This document shows positions 12,770 through 22,924 of a stretch of DNA of 64,000 nucleotides, one piece after another. The DNA is from Botryosphaeria dothidea (taxonomy: Eukaryota; Ascomycota; Dothideomycetes; Botryosphaeriales; Botryosphaeriaceae). Both the position numbers and the translations under genes were made by a program. Under the pieces are notes generated by a model, which was not told where the DNA came from, ran no database searches, and saw only the letters and a program-made list of their open reading frames with translations. Numbering within the stretch: position 1 is the first letter of the stretch; each line of letters starts with the position of its first letter. Location of the stretch: positions 806,001 through 870,000 of the forward strand of contig WWBZ02000001.1 in NCBI GenBank assembly GCA_011503125.2, in the 5' to 3' direction.

Positions 12770-13498
12770 ATGGCCTCCGAATCGTTACCAGCCACCAACG
12801 GCACCGCCGCCACCGCCGCCGACCCTCGCCCCGTCGTCTGCGTCTTCTGCGGCGCCTCTTCTGGTTCCTCGGAAGCCCACCTGGCCGCCGCGCGCGCCCT
12901 CGCCCACGCCCTGCACGCCAACAACATGCGGCTCGTCTACGGCGGCGGCACGGTCGGCCTGATGGGCGAGGTCGCGCGCACGCTGGTCTCGCTCTCCGGG
13001 CCCGACGCCGTCCACGGCATCATCCCCGCCGCCCTCGTCAAGCTCGAGCAAAACTACGACGAGGCGGCCGCGCAGGCGCAGGCGAACGGCGGGCGGCTGG
13101 GCCCGCGCAACGTCATCAACGAGGAGGTCTACGGGCGCACGACGGTGGTCAAGGACATGCACACGCGCAAGAGCATGATGGCGCAGGAGGTCATCGCGGG
13201 CGGCGCCGGTGGCGGCTTCGTCGCGCTGAGCGGCGGCTACGGCACGATGGAGGAGCTGATGGAGGTGACGACGTGGAACCAGCTGGGAATCCACGACCGC
13301 GGCGTCGTCGTGTTCAACGTCGACGGCTACTACGACGGGCTGATCACCTGGATCAAGACGGCTGTGACGAGCGGCTTCGTGTCGCCCAACAACGCCGGCA
13401 TCCTGGTCGAGGCGCTGTCGGCCGACGAGGTTGTGCAGTGCCTGAGTGAGTACCGGAACGCCGAGGGGAGGTTCAAGCTGAACTGGGATGAGAACTGA
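12770..13498 (+). CDS. LOG-family nucleoside 5'-monophosphate phosphoribohydrolase
   Basis: Member of the LOG ('LONELY GUY', formerly 'lysine decarboxylase-like') family. Characterised members hydrolyse cytokinin riboside 5'-monophosphates or related nucleotides to the free base. One exon, 242 residues, Rossmann-type. VCVFCGASSGSS is the first strand and nucleotide loop (residues 21-32), then LVYGGGTVGLMGEVA, RKSMMAQE (conserved Arg and Met), and SGGYGTMEELMEVTTWNQLG. The last matches the PGGxGTxxE active motif except that the leading Pro is Ser. The catalytic Glu is kept. The start has a good CCAACC-ATG context. The coding sequence is strikingly GC-rich compared with its flanks. Whether it makes a cytokinin or recycles nucleotides cannot be told from sequence. 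Confidence 0.92.
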   Translation: MASESLPATNGTAATAADPRPVVCVFCGASSGSSEAHLAAARALAHALHANNMRLVYGGGTVGLMGEVARTLVSLSGPDAVHGIIPAALVKLEQNYDEAAAQAQANGGRLGPRNVINEEVYGRTTVVKDMHTRKSMMAQEVIAGGAGGGFVALSGGYGTMEELMEVTTWNQLGIHDRGVVVFNVDGYYDGLITWIKTAVTSGFVSPNNAGILVEALSADEVVQCLSEYRNAEGRFKLNWDEN

Positions 13499-15184
13499 AT
13501 GGCGTGAGGAAAGATCACGCTCTGGTGTTTTTGTCTTCGGCTTTTGTTTCTCTGGGTCTAGGACGGCAGCGACAAAAGGCTGGGCGTGCTTGAGCATCTT
13601 CTGGAGTCGCAAAAAAAAATTTATATTCTTGCATCTAGAGACAGGTATAGGGAGAAAGAGACGGGACGTCACTGGAAGGAGTTTTGAGCTTATAGAGCTT
13701 CACGATATTGACGAAATAGACGCAGCCATGTCACACAAGAAGATTGAATGAGAGTAGAGAACAAAACAAACAACCATTCAAGAAGACATACCTGCATCTC
13801 CCTGACTGAACAGTCTGCACGGCTACTTGAGGCATAGTGGAATGGCACTGCTCCGCGACTATGACAGGACCAGAGCTGGTCTACAACCACACGAATACGA
13901 CCGTATTCAGGCACCGCCATAACAAGACGGTGGCGACTGTTCCCCGCGTCCATACTAGATGCTGACCACCCAGTGGCGCGTCGCAGGGTTATAGAAGGAT
14001 TCCCTAAAGATCAAACAGGAGCCGCCCCGCTCACGGATACATATAGTGAACATGCCCCAGCCAAAGAGCTTCTGTCCAACCTCCAACAATGGGAAAGGCC
14101 CGACCCCAGATCAACACCCAAGCACGCAAGCCTCTCGGCCGAGACGAGAAAAAGTATCCTCCGTCTAAAGAGGCGAGGGAAAAAAGGAACCGCGACAGAA
14201 ACACTGCCAATCAAGATCCTCCTAAAGATGGACAAGTCACACACCTCCGCACGCCGCCTGCTCGGGGAAAGATCCACGTAACAACCGCACGCCTGATCTG
14301 AGAAAGTCAGTCTGTCCAAGAACACGAGTGACAAGAAGGGCCATAGCAAGAGAGAGTCGGCAAACCGGTGACCGATGTTCCCGATGCAAGAGTGTGCACC
14401 ACCCCGCCTTTTGCCGCATACATCCGACATCAGGAGGACGGGACGACCTCAAATGGTCCATCACACCCTCTGCCAATTTCCCACCTCGAGAAAGATCGAA
14501 AAGCTAGACGATTCCCCATGAGTAACGGTCATGGCATTTCAAAAAGCGCGCTATCTTATATTGCGCCACCTCCGCTTCACGCCTTAACGCAGATCACCCG
14601 TTGCTGGCTTGGGAACTTTATGTTTGAAGAGCTGCTAATGACTCAATTTGCATATCTCTCTGCCCTTTTGATTTTTGTCTTCCCTCTAAGATCTTCTGAA
14701 TCAATAGTAGAAAGTCGACTCTCTCTAACCTTTTGCTCTCAGCAGTTTTTTTGTATCTTCTGCCAAGGAAGAATCTAATCGTCTAGTATGCAGCACGCGC
14801 GCACCTTGTCACTCTTGTTTTACCCCATTATCCAATCTCTCATCACCTCCGTAACTCCAATCTGTACCGCGGAAAGCAACGCGCAAGAGAGTCGACCCGC
14901 TTCAAGGATACGAAAGTAGGACACGATAGGTGGGTGGAAAGAGAAGGGCTTGTTTCAGCGTGGAAGGTCCGTGCCGTCGCGTTGCGCGCCCGCAACGATG
15001 GCGGTGGTGCGAGAGACGAGTGATGGGCAGTGTGGACTTGCCCCGCCTCATCGAATACCGAGAAACTCCTTTCCTTTCACACCGAAGCTCGACCCCAACG
15101 CCTGTTACAACACCCCTTCCAGATAAGCGGAACCGAGAAAGAAAAATAGAAAAACACATCACGCGTTCACGGCTCGTCCATCGC
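13499..15184. other. Gene-poor convergent region, LOG and desaturase 3' sides
   Basis: This 1.7-kb stretch contains an A9 run (13610-13618), pyrimidine-rich DNA around 14640-14760 and several open frames of 60-139 codons. None of those frames shows domain-like composition or splicing context, so I call none of them a gene. Confidence 0.5.
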
Positions 15185-16715
15185 TCATGCATCGTTGTCG
15201 CTCTCGTTGCCAACGATCATACCCTCCTCGCCGGGCGTCGGCAGCTTGACCGGCGGAACACCGAGGCCGTTCCTGTTGCGGAAGAACAAAACACCCTTGC
15301 CCTCACCCTGGGCCTCAGCGCTGGGCTCGACCCACTGGCACCAGCGAGCGCTGTTCCACATGGCCTTCAAGAAGCCGATGGGGCCGCCCTTGACGTCGGC
15401 GCGGTAGTGCTTGCCCATGACCGGCTTGATGGCCTCGCTGGCCTCATCGGCGTGGTAGAAGGGGATGGTGGAAACGTAGTGGTGGAGGACGTGGGTCTCG
15501 ATGATGCCGTGCAGGATGCTGCGGCCGATGAAACCGAATTCACGGTCGATAGTGGCGGCGGCACCGCGAGTGAAGGTCCAGGTGTGGGCATCGTAGTGGG
15601 GGAGCGTGGGGTCGGTGTGCTGGAGGTAGGTGATGGCAACTGCATATCCTTGTCAGCTTACTGTTGTCAGGTCATCAGCTAGACGTGTCAAACTTACCCA
15701 ACCAGTGGTTCACCCAGAGGTACGGGATGATGTACCAGACCAGAAGGTTGGAGAAACCGAACCTCGAGCCGATGTAGTAAAGGACGCTACCGGTGATGGC
15801 GAGACCGAGGTCGCTCAGGAGGATGAGCTTCTCGTCCTTCTTCTCGTACAGAGGGCTGTTGGGGTTGAAGTGGTTGACACCGCCGAACCAGCCGTTTTTC
15901 TTGCCGGCACCCTTGCCCTCCTTCTGCTTCTCGTGCTGGTTGTGGCCAGTGACGTTGGTGAAAAGGTACAGCAACCAACCGGCAAGCTGTTGGCCGATCA
16001 TGTGGAGAGCAGTGGCGATCGGGGTCTCCTCCGTCAGCTCAGTGAGCTCGTGGACGAACTTTCCAATGCGAGTGGCGTACTCCTCACGGGTCTTGGGCAC
16101 GAAGACCATGTCCCTGGTGAGGTGACCGGTTGCCTTGTGGTGCTTGCCGTGGGAGATCTTCCAGGAGAAGTAAGGGACGAGGAGAGCCGAGTGGCAGATC
16201 CAGCCCACGGTGTCGTTCAGCGTCTTGGAGGGAGAGAAAGCCTGGTGACCGCACTCGTGGGCCAGTACCCAGACGCCGGTACCGAACAGACCCTGGACCA
16301 CGGTGTAAAAGGCCCACAACGCAGCACGAACCGGAGTCGAGGGGATGTTCTCAGGAGTGACATAGTTGTAGTAGACGTAGAAGACGGAAGCGAGGACGGC
16401 GAAGTCGCGAGCAACGTAGCTCAGCGAGCGGACGGCAGAGCGTTCAAAGCAGTGCTTGGGGATGGCATCGTGGATCTGCTTGATGGTGTAATCGGGAATC
16501 TCGAATTCGTTGCCGTAGGTGTCGAGAAGCTTGCCGCGGGTGTTCTTGACCTCGGGCTCAACCGAAGCGAGAGACGAAAGCGAGGTCGACGAAGGCGATT
16601 GGGCGGGCGAGTCGTTGGGGGAAACCGCAACCGAGGGGGCGGACGACGAAGCCGTCGAGGTGGAGGTAACGTTTCTCCTCAGAACGCGATTTTGAGGCGT
16701 GGCGGTGGTGGCCAT
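15185..16715 (-). CDS. Delta-12 (omega-6) fatty acid desaturase
   Basis: ER membrane desaturase that converts oleate to linoleate in phospholipids (FAD2/OdeA type). Exons are 16715-15698 and 15639-15185, giving 490 residues. All three di-iron histidine boxes are present: HECGH (153-157), HGKHH (189-193) and HVLHH (389-393). Hydrophobic hairpins surround them, for example LWAFYTVVQGLFGTGVWV and LGLAITGSVLYYIGSRFG. A Ser/Thr/Pro-rich N-terminal tail of about 55 residues precedes the core. The start MATTATPQNRVLRRNV is chosen because upstream in-frame sequence has no family similarity and the leader is C/T-rich on the coding strand. The sequence around the boxes favours delta-12 over delta-15 activity, but that distinction is not certain. 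Confidence 0.93.
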
Positions 16716-19700
16716 GGCGGGCGTTTGCAGTGAGGGGAGAATGAGAAAAACGCAAAAAAAAAGTGAGAGGACAGGTCGGGATGCCAATGGGTAGGCTCTC
16801 GGGCAGACTGGGTCAGAGCGTGCGGTGAAGCGGGAGCTCTGAGAGTTTGTTGGGGGAGGGACTGAGGGCGTTGGGACGGGGAAGGGGTCCGCAACGGAGA
16901 GGGCAAGAAGCTCCAAGCACAGCTGTCAAGCGAGAGAGGAGAGAGAGGGCTGCAGCGACGGGAGAAGAGGGAGGCAATGGCTTATGAACAGATCAAGCGG
17001 TGTCGGCCACGAAATGGACGTCCAGTAGCGCGGCAGGACCCCAGCAGATGGAAGCCGAGGCGCGGCCTGTGTTCGAGATTTCAGGGGTCCAGTTTTCTAG
17101 ATGGCACATCTGTTCCAGCATTCACTTGGCTGCCAAAATCTCGCAGCCCGCACGCCCGCCGGCTGCGCTCCCCTCAGGCGTGCACCAGACCGCCCAGGCT
17201 TCCGCACAGCCAGCCGCAGGCCGAGCCGGGCCCGCTGAGTGAGCTCAGCCGGGCGGCCCCTCGTGGCAACGCAGACACGGCTCTGCCCGCGGCGCGAAAA
17301 GGCAAAAGGCGCAGCGTCTTCCTCTCCGCCGCCGCCGCTTGCTCGGCGATCCCGCTGCGCCAGCCCGCTCCACACGCAGCACACAGGCCCCTGCTGCGAG
17401 CAAGCTGATATCCGGCCGCTCGGAGTGGCTGAAGCAGACCGCCAAAGCGCAGCGCAGCGCAGCCGTGGGGTAGCCAATGCCGCAGAGTAGCACATGCAAT
17501 GCCTGGGCGATGCAGCTACTGCGCGCGACGGCGACGAGCATTTTCCGGCGGCCAAGCTAGCTCCAGCTCAGGGTCCGCCGCGGGGTGTTGCATGTGAAAG
17601 TGAGGCCGCCGCCGCAAATGGCGCGCAGCCGCCAGCGCACGATGATGTCGCGCCCGCCCAGCGGCTCTTTGGGGCGCGGAATGCAGCTGCTGCGCGACCT
17701 GGTGGCGGGCAGCGTCGCGCAGCGTGTGGTCGTCGTCTGGCACCCACCCGCCCACTCGGAGCCGCGATGAGGACGCACTGCTTTCGGGCCCGAGCTAGGC
17801 TTATCGTGGCCGCTCCGCGCCCTCGCTTCTGCAGGGCCTGGCAGGGGCGCGCCAGGATCGTCGCTACTCAGGTACTTTGTTGAGCGCCTGGGCAATCGCT
17901 CTCAACAATTCCCAGCCCACGCGTGAGTCCTGCCTGCTTGTCTCCTTACCTTCACTCCATCGCTTAAACACCGAGTCAGCGCCCGTCCATCTCTGCCTGC
18001 CCGTTGACGCCACCACCGCGCATCCAGACACCTGTCAAAGCGCCCACGGGGAAGCGATGTGCGGATGTGCCAATCTTATCTCATCCATCTCCGCCCCAGA
18101 CACCGCCTGCCAGCCTTTTCGCCTGATCGATTGACTAACACTTAGCGATGCCTGACCATGTGTGCAAGGATCATCATCGACCTCGCCGGACCGATATCCG
18201 CAACGAGGGAGGTGGCGGCACGAAGTCCATCGCCATTGTGCTGCCCGCCGCTTTTTCCCGGCCAGCCTGCCCATTTTTGCTATGCCAACATCCGTTTGGC
18301 CCCTCAAGGACCGAGCGCCCCATGCCAGCTGGCCGAAGATGCCGTGGAAAAATGCTGCACGCTGGCACCGTCAACACTGACCACCCCAAGGCCACGCACC
18401 CCAGCATTTTGGGGCACGTACCCAGAATAAAAGTCCCCACTTGAAAGCGGCTCAACGGTTGTGTCGATAAGCCCTACCGGGTGGCGTGGATGAAGCTTTC
18501 TCCGCAATCGGATGTTCTCTCGATGCGGTGGCACGCATCACGCTACGGACTGTGGACGGAGGTGCTTTATCGACGTAAGGATGGATCATGCTGCGTCACC
18601 GTAGGAACGAGCTCATGAGGGGAAGCTCTGCAGCTAAGGGGCGAAGAAATGTGGGGGTCCCATATATCCGCAGCTGGGGGAAAGTGTTGATTATGCAGTG
18701 ATATCTCAACCAGTGACAGAGAGGAATTGCTCCCAAAAGCAAGTTTCGTGAAGGATTTCGTCCCTGCTGTAGCAATTCCTTTGAGAAAATCTTGCACCTC
18801 TCGAGGTCGGGGTTCAGTAACTCGAATCTCCTGCTCCCGACTACAAGATGGTCAGCAAGATCAAGGTAGAATTTACCTCTGTACGTGATTTAGTAAAACG
18901 TAGGCTTCGTATTAGTCATTTCCGCCAATTGAACATCAGTCGCCGTATTCAAGTCTCTTGTACATAAATTGCAGAGACTCATGATAATCTCTCCGCCACT
19001 GACTCAGTTTTTGTAGTTGACGTGGCTCAGTGAAACCGACGATTGAGCTCCTGAGGATGCCACTTCCTTGACTTTCTTCCTGGGCTGAAAAAAGGAAAGC
19101 TAACGGAGTCGAGTGTCTGTATCACACATTTCAATGCACGTGGGCTGGCGAGATCCAATCCTTTGCTTATGAACGCCGCATGTGCTGTGCGGGTGAAGTG
19201 TCGATGACAGAATAGATAGCTCAGTCGCACGACGGCACTGCTCCAGGAATCTCTTTTTATTCTCGGAGCAAGCTTGTTGAAGAGAATTGGTGAGTCCCGC
19301 TTGACGTACGGTTGTTCCCGACTTCTGCGTCATCGGCGCGGGAGCATTTTCCTCGATCGGCTGGTCTGCTTTGCACAACTGTCCCGCGAATTGCGGAGTA
19401 CATATCTGCCCAAGGAAGGTGGCGCTCATACAGCAAGCGATCACATCATTGGTGTCCGATCGCGTATGCTGTGAAGCTGTGAAGCTGTCAGTTGCCGGAA
19501 TGTCTGACAAAGTGAGCTACGGAGTGGGGGAATTGGTAACACAAAATCCCAACCCTTCACGCCAGATTGTTGTTCGAGTGCCACGAGACGGCATCATCGG
19601 CACCGCATGCCCTCGCGATCGGCATGGCCTGCTCACCTTCTGCCGTCCGCCAAGGCTCCACGCTGTGTCGAACTCCCAATGCCGACAACCCCCCTTTTTT

Positions 19701-20340
19701 GGCATGTGAAAACTACTTGACTTCGATGAGCGCGTGGCGGGAATTTATGGTCTTCTGACCAATGAGTACGGGTGATTACGGGATCGAAGGCCTCGAATTC
19801 AGTCAGACGGCCTGCCGACGGTACCAACTTCCATGGTTCAGTATTTGTGAGTACGCCAACCCTTCACTAAGCCACGAATTGACGGCATGGTGATGGCTAA
19901 TTGCCAAACAACGCCGAGTAAATCAATGAAGTCGTTCGTCCTTTCAATAAGAAAGTGTATGAAAAAAGATAAAGGTAAATCTACGGATCCGTTCTTAACA
20001 CTCGATGTTTCGATGCATCACCCCTCTGCGCTGTTATGCAATGCCTCCGACCCTTGGGAGGCTGTGGCCGTCCGACTTGCAGGGTCACTGCTGCGTTGGA
20101 AGTCAAATTCCGCGGAGATCGAAGCAAAACTCAAAAATTGATCCCTGCGGATCACCTCAATATAACATAGCCGCATATCGAGCGCAGCAATCCCCTTTGA
20201 TGCCAGGTGCATCTAAAGCATCGAAAGAAGGTGCAAGGAAGCTGTGGAAACGCTGCACTGAATTAACGAGATATAAACTTTAAAAAGTGCTGTCCCTTCA
20301 TCAATCGGTAGTAAGATACCCACCATATCTTATTCCAGCC
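16716..20340. other. Gene-poor region with GC-rich block
   Basis: The first part is the purine-rich (C/T-rich on the coding strand) leader and promoter of the desaturase. About 17050-17870 is extremely GC-rich with GCAGC and CGCAG-type short repeats, and open in many frames by composition alone. From about 18600 on, the DNA is ordinary to AT-rich. A branch point/acceptor-like sequence before an ATG near 18148 opens a 98-codon frame, but that frame looks like nothing I know. I found no supportable protein gene, transposon or CRISPR array. Confidence 0.5.
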
Positions 20341-20413
20341 GCCCGGCTAGCTCAATCGGTAGAGCGTGAGACTCTTAATCTCAAGGCTGCGGGTTCGACC
20401 CCCGCGTTGGGCT
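20341..20413 (+). tRNA. tRNA-Lys (anticodon CTT)
   Basis: The 73-base sequence folds into a full cloverleaf. The acceptor stem GCCCGGC pairs with GTTGGGC (with two G-T pairs). The D arm contains GCTCAATCGGTAGAGC. The anticodon arm is TGAGA-CTCTTAA-TCTCA with CTT at positions 34-36, and the T arm is GCGGG-TTCGACC-CCCGC. There is no intron. The internal A and B boxes are intact. It is isolated within a gene-poor stretch. Confidence 0.97.
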
Positions 20414-20426
20414 CAATTCCCACATC

Positions 20427-20431
20427 TTTTT
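20427..20431 (+). terminator. RNA polymerase III terminator of tRNA-Lys
   Basis: A run of five T residues 13 bases after the tRNA 3' end fits a Pol III stop signal. Confidence 0.75.
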
Positions 20432-21864
20432 ATTTTGTCGTTGTCTGGTGGTGTTAGGTAGGTGTGGCGGCTGTCAGTGAATTTTTTTCGCGCAGCCGGC
20501 CGTCCGACGGGGTCCGAGCGTGCTCTCCGGGTGGAAGGCAGCCCCAAACAACGTAAGAAAATTGCTCGGTGCCCTTCAGAAGATTGGGGAGCGGCTGTGA
20601 GGCTTTGTTATGGCTCACAAAAGGGCTCCGTTGCACAGGGTGGCACTATACGACATCCGGTCCAATTTGCGATGAAGAGGAGGTCTCGATCGCTCAAAAG
20701 AAAGGTGTAGAGAGAGATATGGGGCTTGGTTTGATAGGATTTTTGGATGTTTCATGGGGTCTAATCGCAGCAACAGTGAACACTTTTCGCAACCGACACC
20801 ACAGGCGACCAACCCCATTTGGATTCTCCAAGCCATGCTGGAGTCTAAATTCTGAGACCTCAGGCTCAAAGTGAAATTGCACTCCTTTTCAAAGCCTCGC
20901 GGGAGTCTTTTGTTGAGTAAGAATTGCGGCCACTACTTATTTCTTCAACGCCTCGAATCTGAATATCATGGCCGGTATCTCACCAAGACGGTGATCTCCA
21001 GAGCATTGCGATATCTCCCTTTCCGGATGAGTGAAGCATTCATCTGGATGAAAGAATCCGGGAAGATGTTGCCCATTCATGTCAGAGGAAATACTTCGAC
21101 TGTCTTGCCTCCTTGCACTTATTGTCCAGCAGTCTATAGAGGGGTGCCGCAGCCGACGGTTCACGACGACGGCCTTCACCTAAAATGTCTTCATAGGAAG
21201 TCGAAGCACTCGTCCGAACACAAGACTGGATTTCATGAGTGCTCGTGTTGCAAGGGAGAAGAATCTTCCATATCAGAATCGCCATTGCCAACATACTCAG
21301 CCTCTACATCGGATGATCTTCAAAGCAATAAGTTTGGCAGAACGGCATGGTCGCAGCAAATGAACAGCATGAGTGCCAGTCGGGAATTTCACAAAAGGTG
21401 GTAGAGAATTTAGATTTAGAATTCGAGGTGCTGCTGCGTAACGTATCCGGAAACAGCTAGATAGAAGACTGCCATGAAAATTGACAAGAGACCCAGAAAT
21501 GTTTGAACCACAAATTGGTAATGCGGAACGGCCCTGAGCCGGACCTGCTGTCGGCACATGGGGCTGGTTGTTGAAGGACTGGTTATTGTTGTTGTCGTCG
21601 GGGGCTTGAGGCGTCGACAATACCGATGATGGTCCGAACATGTTCACCAAAACCCGACCGGATATGTCGGGTCCTTCAACCACGAATACGCTCCGTAATG
21701 TTCTTACGAAGCCTGTTCGAGAGAGCAAGCGGGCCGGAGGCAAAGATGCCAACCTCTGTGGCCGGGGGAGCGTTGATACTCGTCTCGCCTGGGCAAAGCC
21801 GTGCAGAATCATCCATTAGGCTAATTCCATGGCGTGTTGTGTGGAGGTCCTCAAGTCTGCAAGC

Positions 21865-21921
21865 CAGCTTGGACAAGATGAACAACCCCGAAACAATGAG
21901 AAAGTCGTCTTGTCCAAGCTG
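21865..21921. repeat. Perfect 14-bp inverted repeat with 29-base loop
   Basis: The left arm is CAGCTTGGACAAGA at 21865-21878. Its exact reverse complement lies at 21908-21921, and 29 bases separate them. It would form a stable hairpin in RNA from either strand. On the minus strand it sits directly after a GTAAGT donor and ends a few bases before a TTGCAG acceptor. Confidence 0.85.
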
Positions 21922-22053
21922 ACTTACAGACAAGAGCGCGCATTATTGCGAGTGATGTCATGATCCACTGTTGAGATTCTCTAGGCGTCGACCTTCTCCT
22001 TATCTGTCCCACCGTCCGCCCATCACTCCGGGCAGTACCAACCTCTGGAGTGC

Positions 22054-22110
22054 ATCCTGGATCTATTGGAGACATTGGATTTGTTGGAGACGTTGGAGCC
22101 AGTGGAAATG
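22054..22110. repeat. Degenerate TTGGAGAC-type short tandem repeat
   Basis: The unit GTTGGAGAC / ATTGGA / GTTGGAG recurs irregularly about six times. Read on the minus strand it encodes the alternating SPT/NPM/SPI pattern at the start of the doubtful gene ending at 21422. Confidence 0.45.
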
Positions 22111-22137
22111 TTGGAGTAGCCATTTTGAAGTGGGAAG

Positions 22138-22177
22138 CGTCTCCTACTTCTCCTACTTCTCCTCCTCCTCCTCCTGC
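22138..22177. repeat. CTC/TTC trinucleotide microsatellite
   Basis: Runs of CTCCTACTT followed by CTC units form a pure pyrimidine tract on the plus strand. Confidence 0.7.
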
Positions 22178-22469
22178 CTGCCCTTCTTATTCGTCATCTT
22201 CATTGATCCAACTGCAGCCCCGCCCAATGGCTCATCTGCGGCTGTTACGGAGTTCCAAAAGAATGAGTGTGCGCTACATCGTAGTTGTTTGCCACGGGTT
22301 CAGCAGAATTCGATGTTGAGGATGAAAGAGAAGGCTTGAAATACCCGGTCATTGGAAGGCCCTGGCATTTGGAGGGGCGGTGTAGGCGGTGTCAACGTCT
22401 GATGACGTCTCCTTTAATGATCTCCCCAAAGTCGTCGCGTTACCATCCACCCTGACCATGGCCCGTACA

Positions 22470-22508
22470 GTCCTCCTCCTGCTGCTGCTGCTGCCGCTGC
22501 TGCCGCTG
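22470..22508. repeat. TCC/TGC/CGC trinucleotide repeat
   Basis: TCC units pass into TGC and CGC units on the plus strand. The minus strand could encode short Ser/Gly or Gln runs depending on frame. No gene is supported around it. Confidence 0.65.
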
Positions 22509-22765
22509 TCCACTTGTGGACGTCGCACTCCAGTTGTTGGGTTCTGGTAAAGAAAGACTGCAATATCGTCGAAACGTACCATATAGAGGCCAGCGAAAGC
22601 GCCAGACTCGGTGAAAGGACGTTGACGTGTTCGAGGAGCTGAGATAGAGGCTAGCCTACACGACAATCATGAGTCCAGTTCCCTCTGGTGTCTGTTGGGC
22701 GTCAGGCCGAGGCAGGAAACTTGACCAGCAGCTCCGAGAACACCAACGACAGGGACATCGGCAGC

Positions 22766-22924
22766 ATGAGCGGCCCGCCCCTGTGCAGCTTCACCGCCAC
22801 GATGGGCCGGCTATGTCTGAACAGGACTCACGCCGCTAACGGCCTCTGCTGGAAGCACCAGTCCGGCGAGGGCTCTGCTTCGCGCCACGCGCCCCGCTCC
22901 CACCCATTCTCTTGCCCGCCGTGA
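22766..22924 (+). CDS. Hypothetical 52-residue ORF with Cx9Cx10CxxH motif
   Basis: A tiny open frame from a true ATG. It contains CSFTATMGRLC, then LNRTHAANGL, then CWKH. The spacing C-x9-C-x10-C-x2-H, with a Gly before the second Cys and Trp after the third, resembles the short zinc-binding motif of DUF5763-like proteins. The rest of the product is unstructured Ser/Arg/Pro sequence. The frame stays open upstream to about 22688 without another good start. Gene status is unproven; it could be an exon of a larger unannotated gene or chance. Confidence 0.25.
   Translation: MSGPPLCSFTATMGRLCLNRTHAANGLCWKHQSGEGSASRHAPRSHPFSCPP

Larger units (their letters stand above)
21422..22123 (-). pseudogene. 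Possible unrecognised or decayed minus-strand gene
   Basis: I do not recognise this, and gene status is doubtful. An ATG at 22123 opens a Pro/Ser/Thr-rich frame (MATPTFPLAPTSPTNPM). It reaches a good donor (GTAAGTCA) at 21927, and a TTGCAG acceptor lies at 21857. Beyond that, each of the three frames stops within a few hundred bases. One frame has an Asn/Gln-rich stretch (DDNNNNQSFNNQ, about 21570). Another ends in a strongly hydrophobic segment, QFVVQTFLGLLSIFMAVFYL, and stops near 21416. I could not join these into one intact frame, so it may be a pseudogene, a gene with introns I cannot place, or chance. Confidence 0.2.

Noticed and set aside
12785..13672. 295-codon minus-strand open frame opposite the LOG gene
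   Set aside because: Mirror of GC-rich LOG codons; no domain-like sequence and the LOG motifs are unmistakable.
15630..16733. 367-codon plus-strand open frame opposite the desaturase
   Set aside because: Shadow of the desaturase coding exon; the opposite strand carries all three histidine boxes.
20871..21404. 177-codon plus-strand frame downstream of the tRNA
   Set aside because: No domain pattern; several Cys/His are scattered without zinc-finger spacing.
22138..22508. Trinucleotide repeats as part of a protein gene
   Set aside because: The repeats are open in several frames on both strands, but no flanking frame gives a coherent protein.
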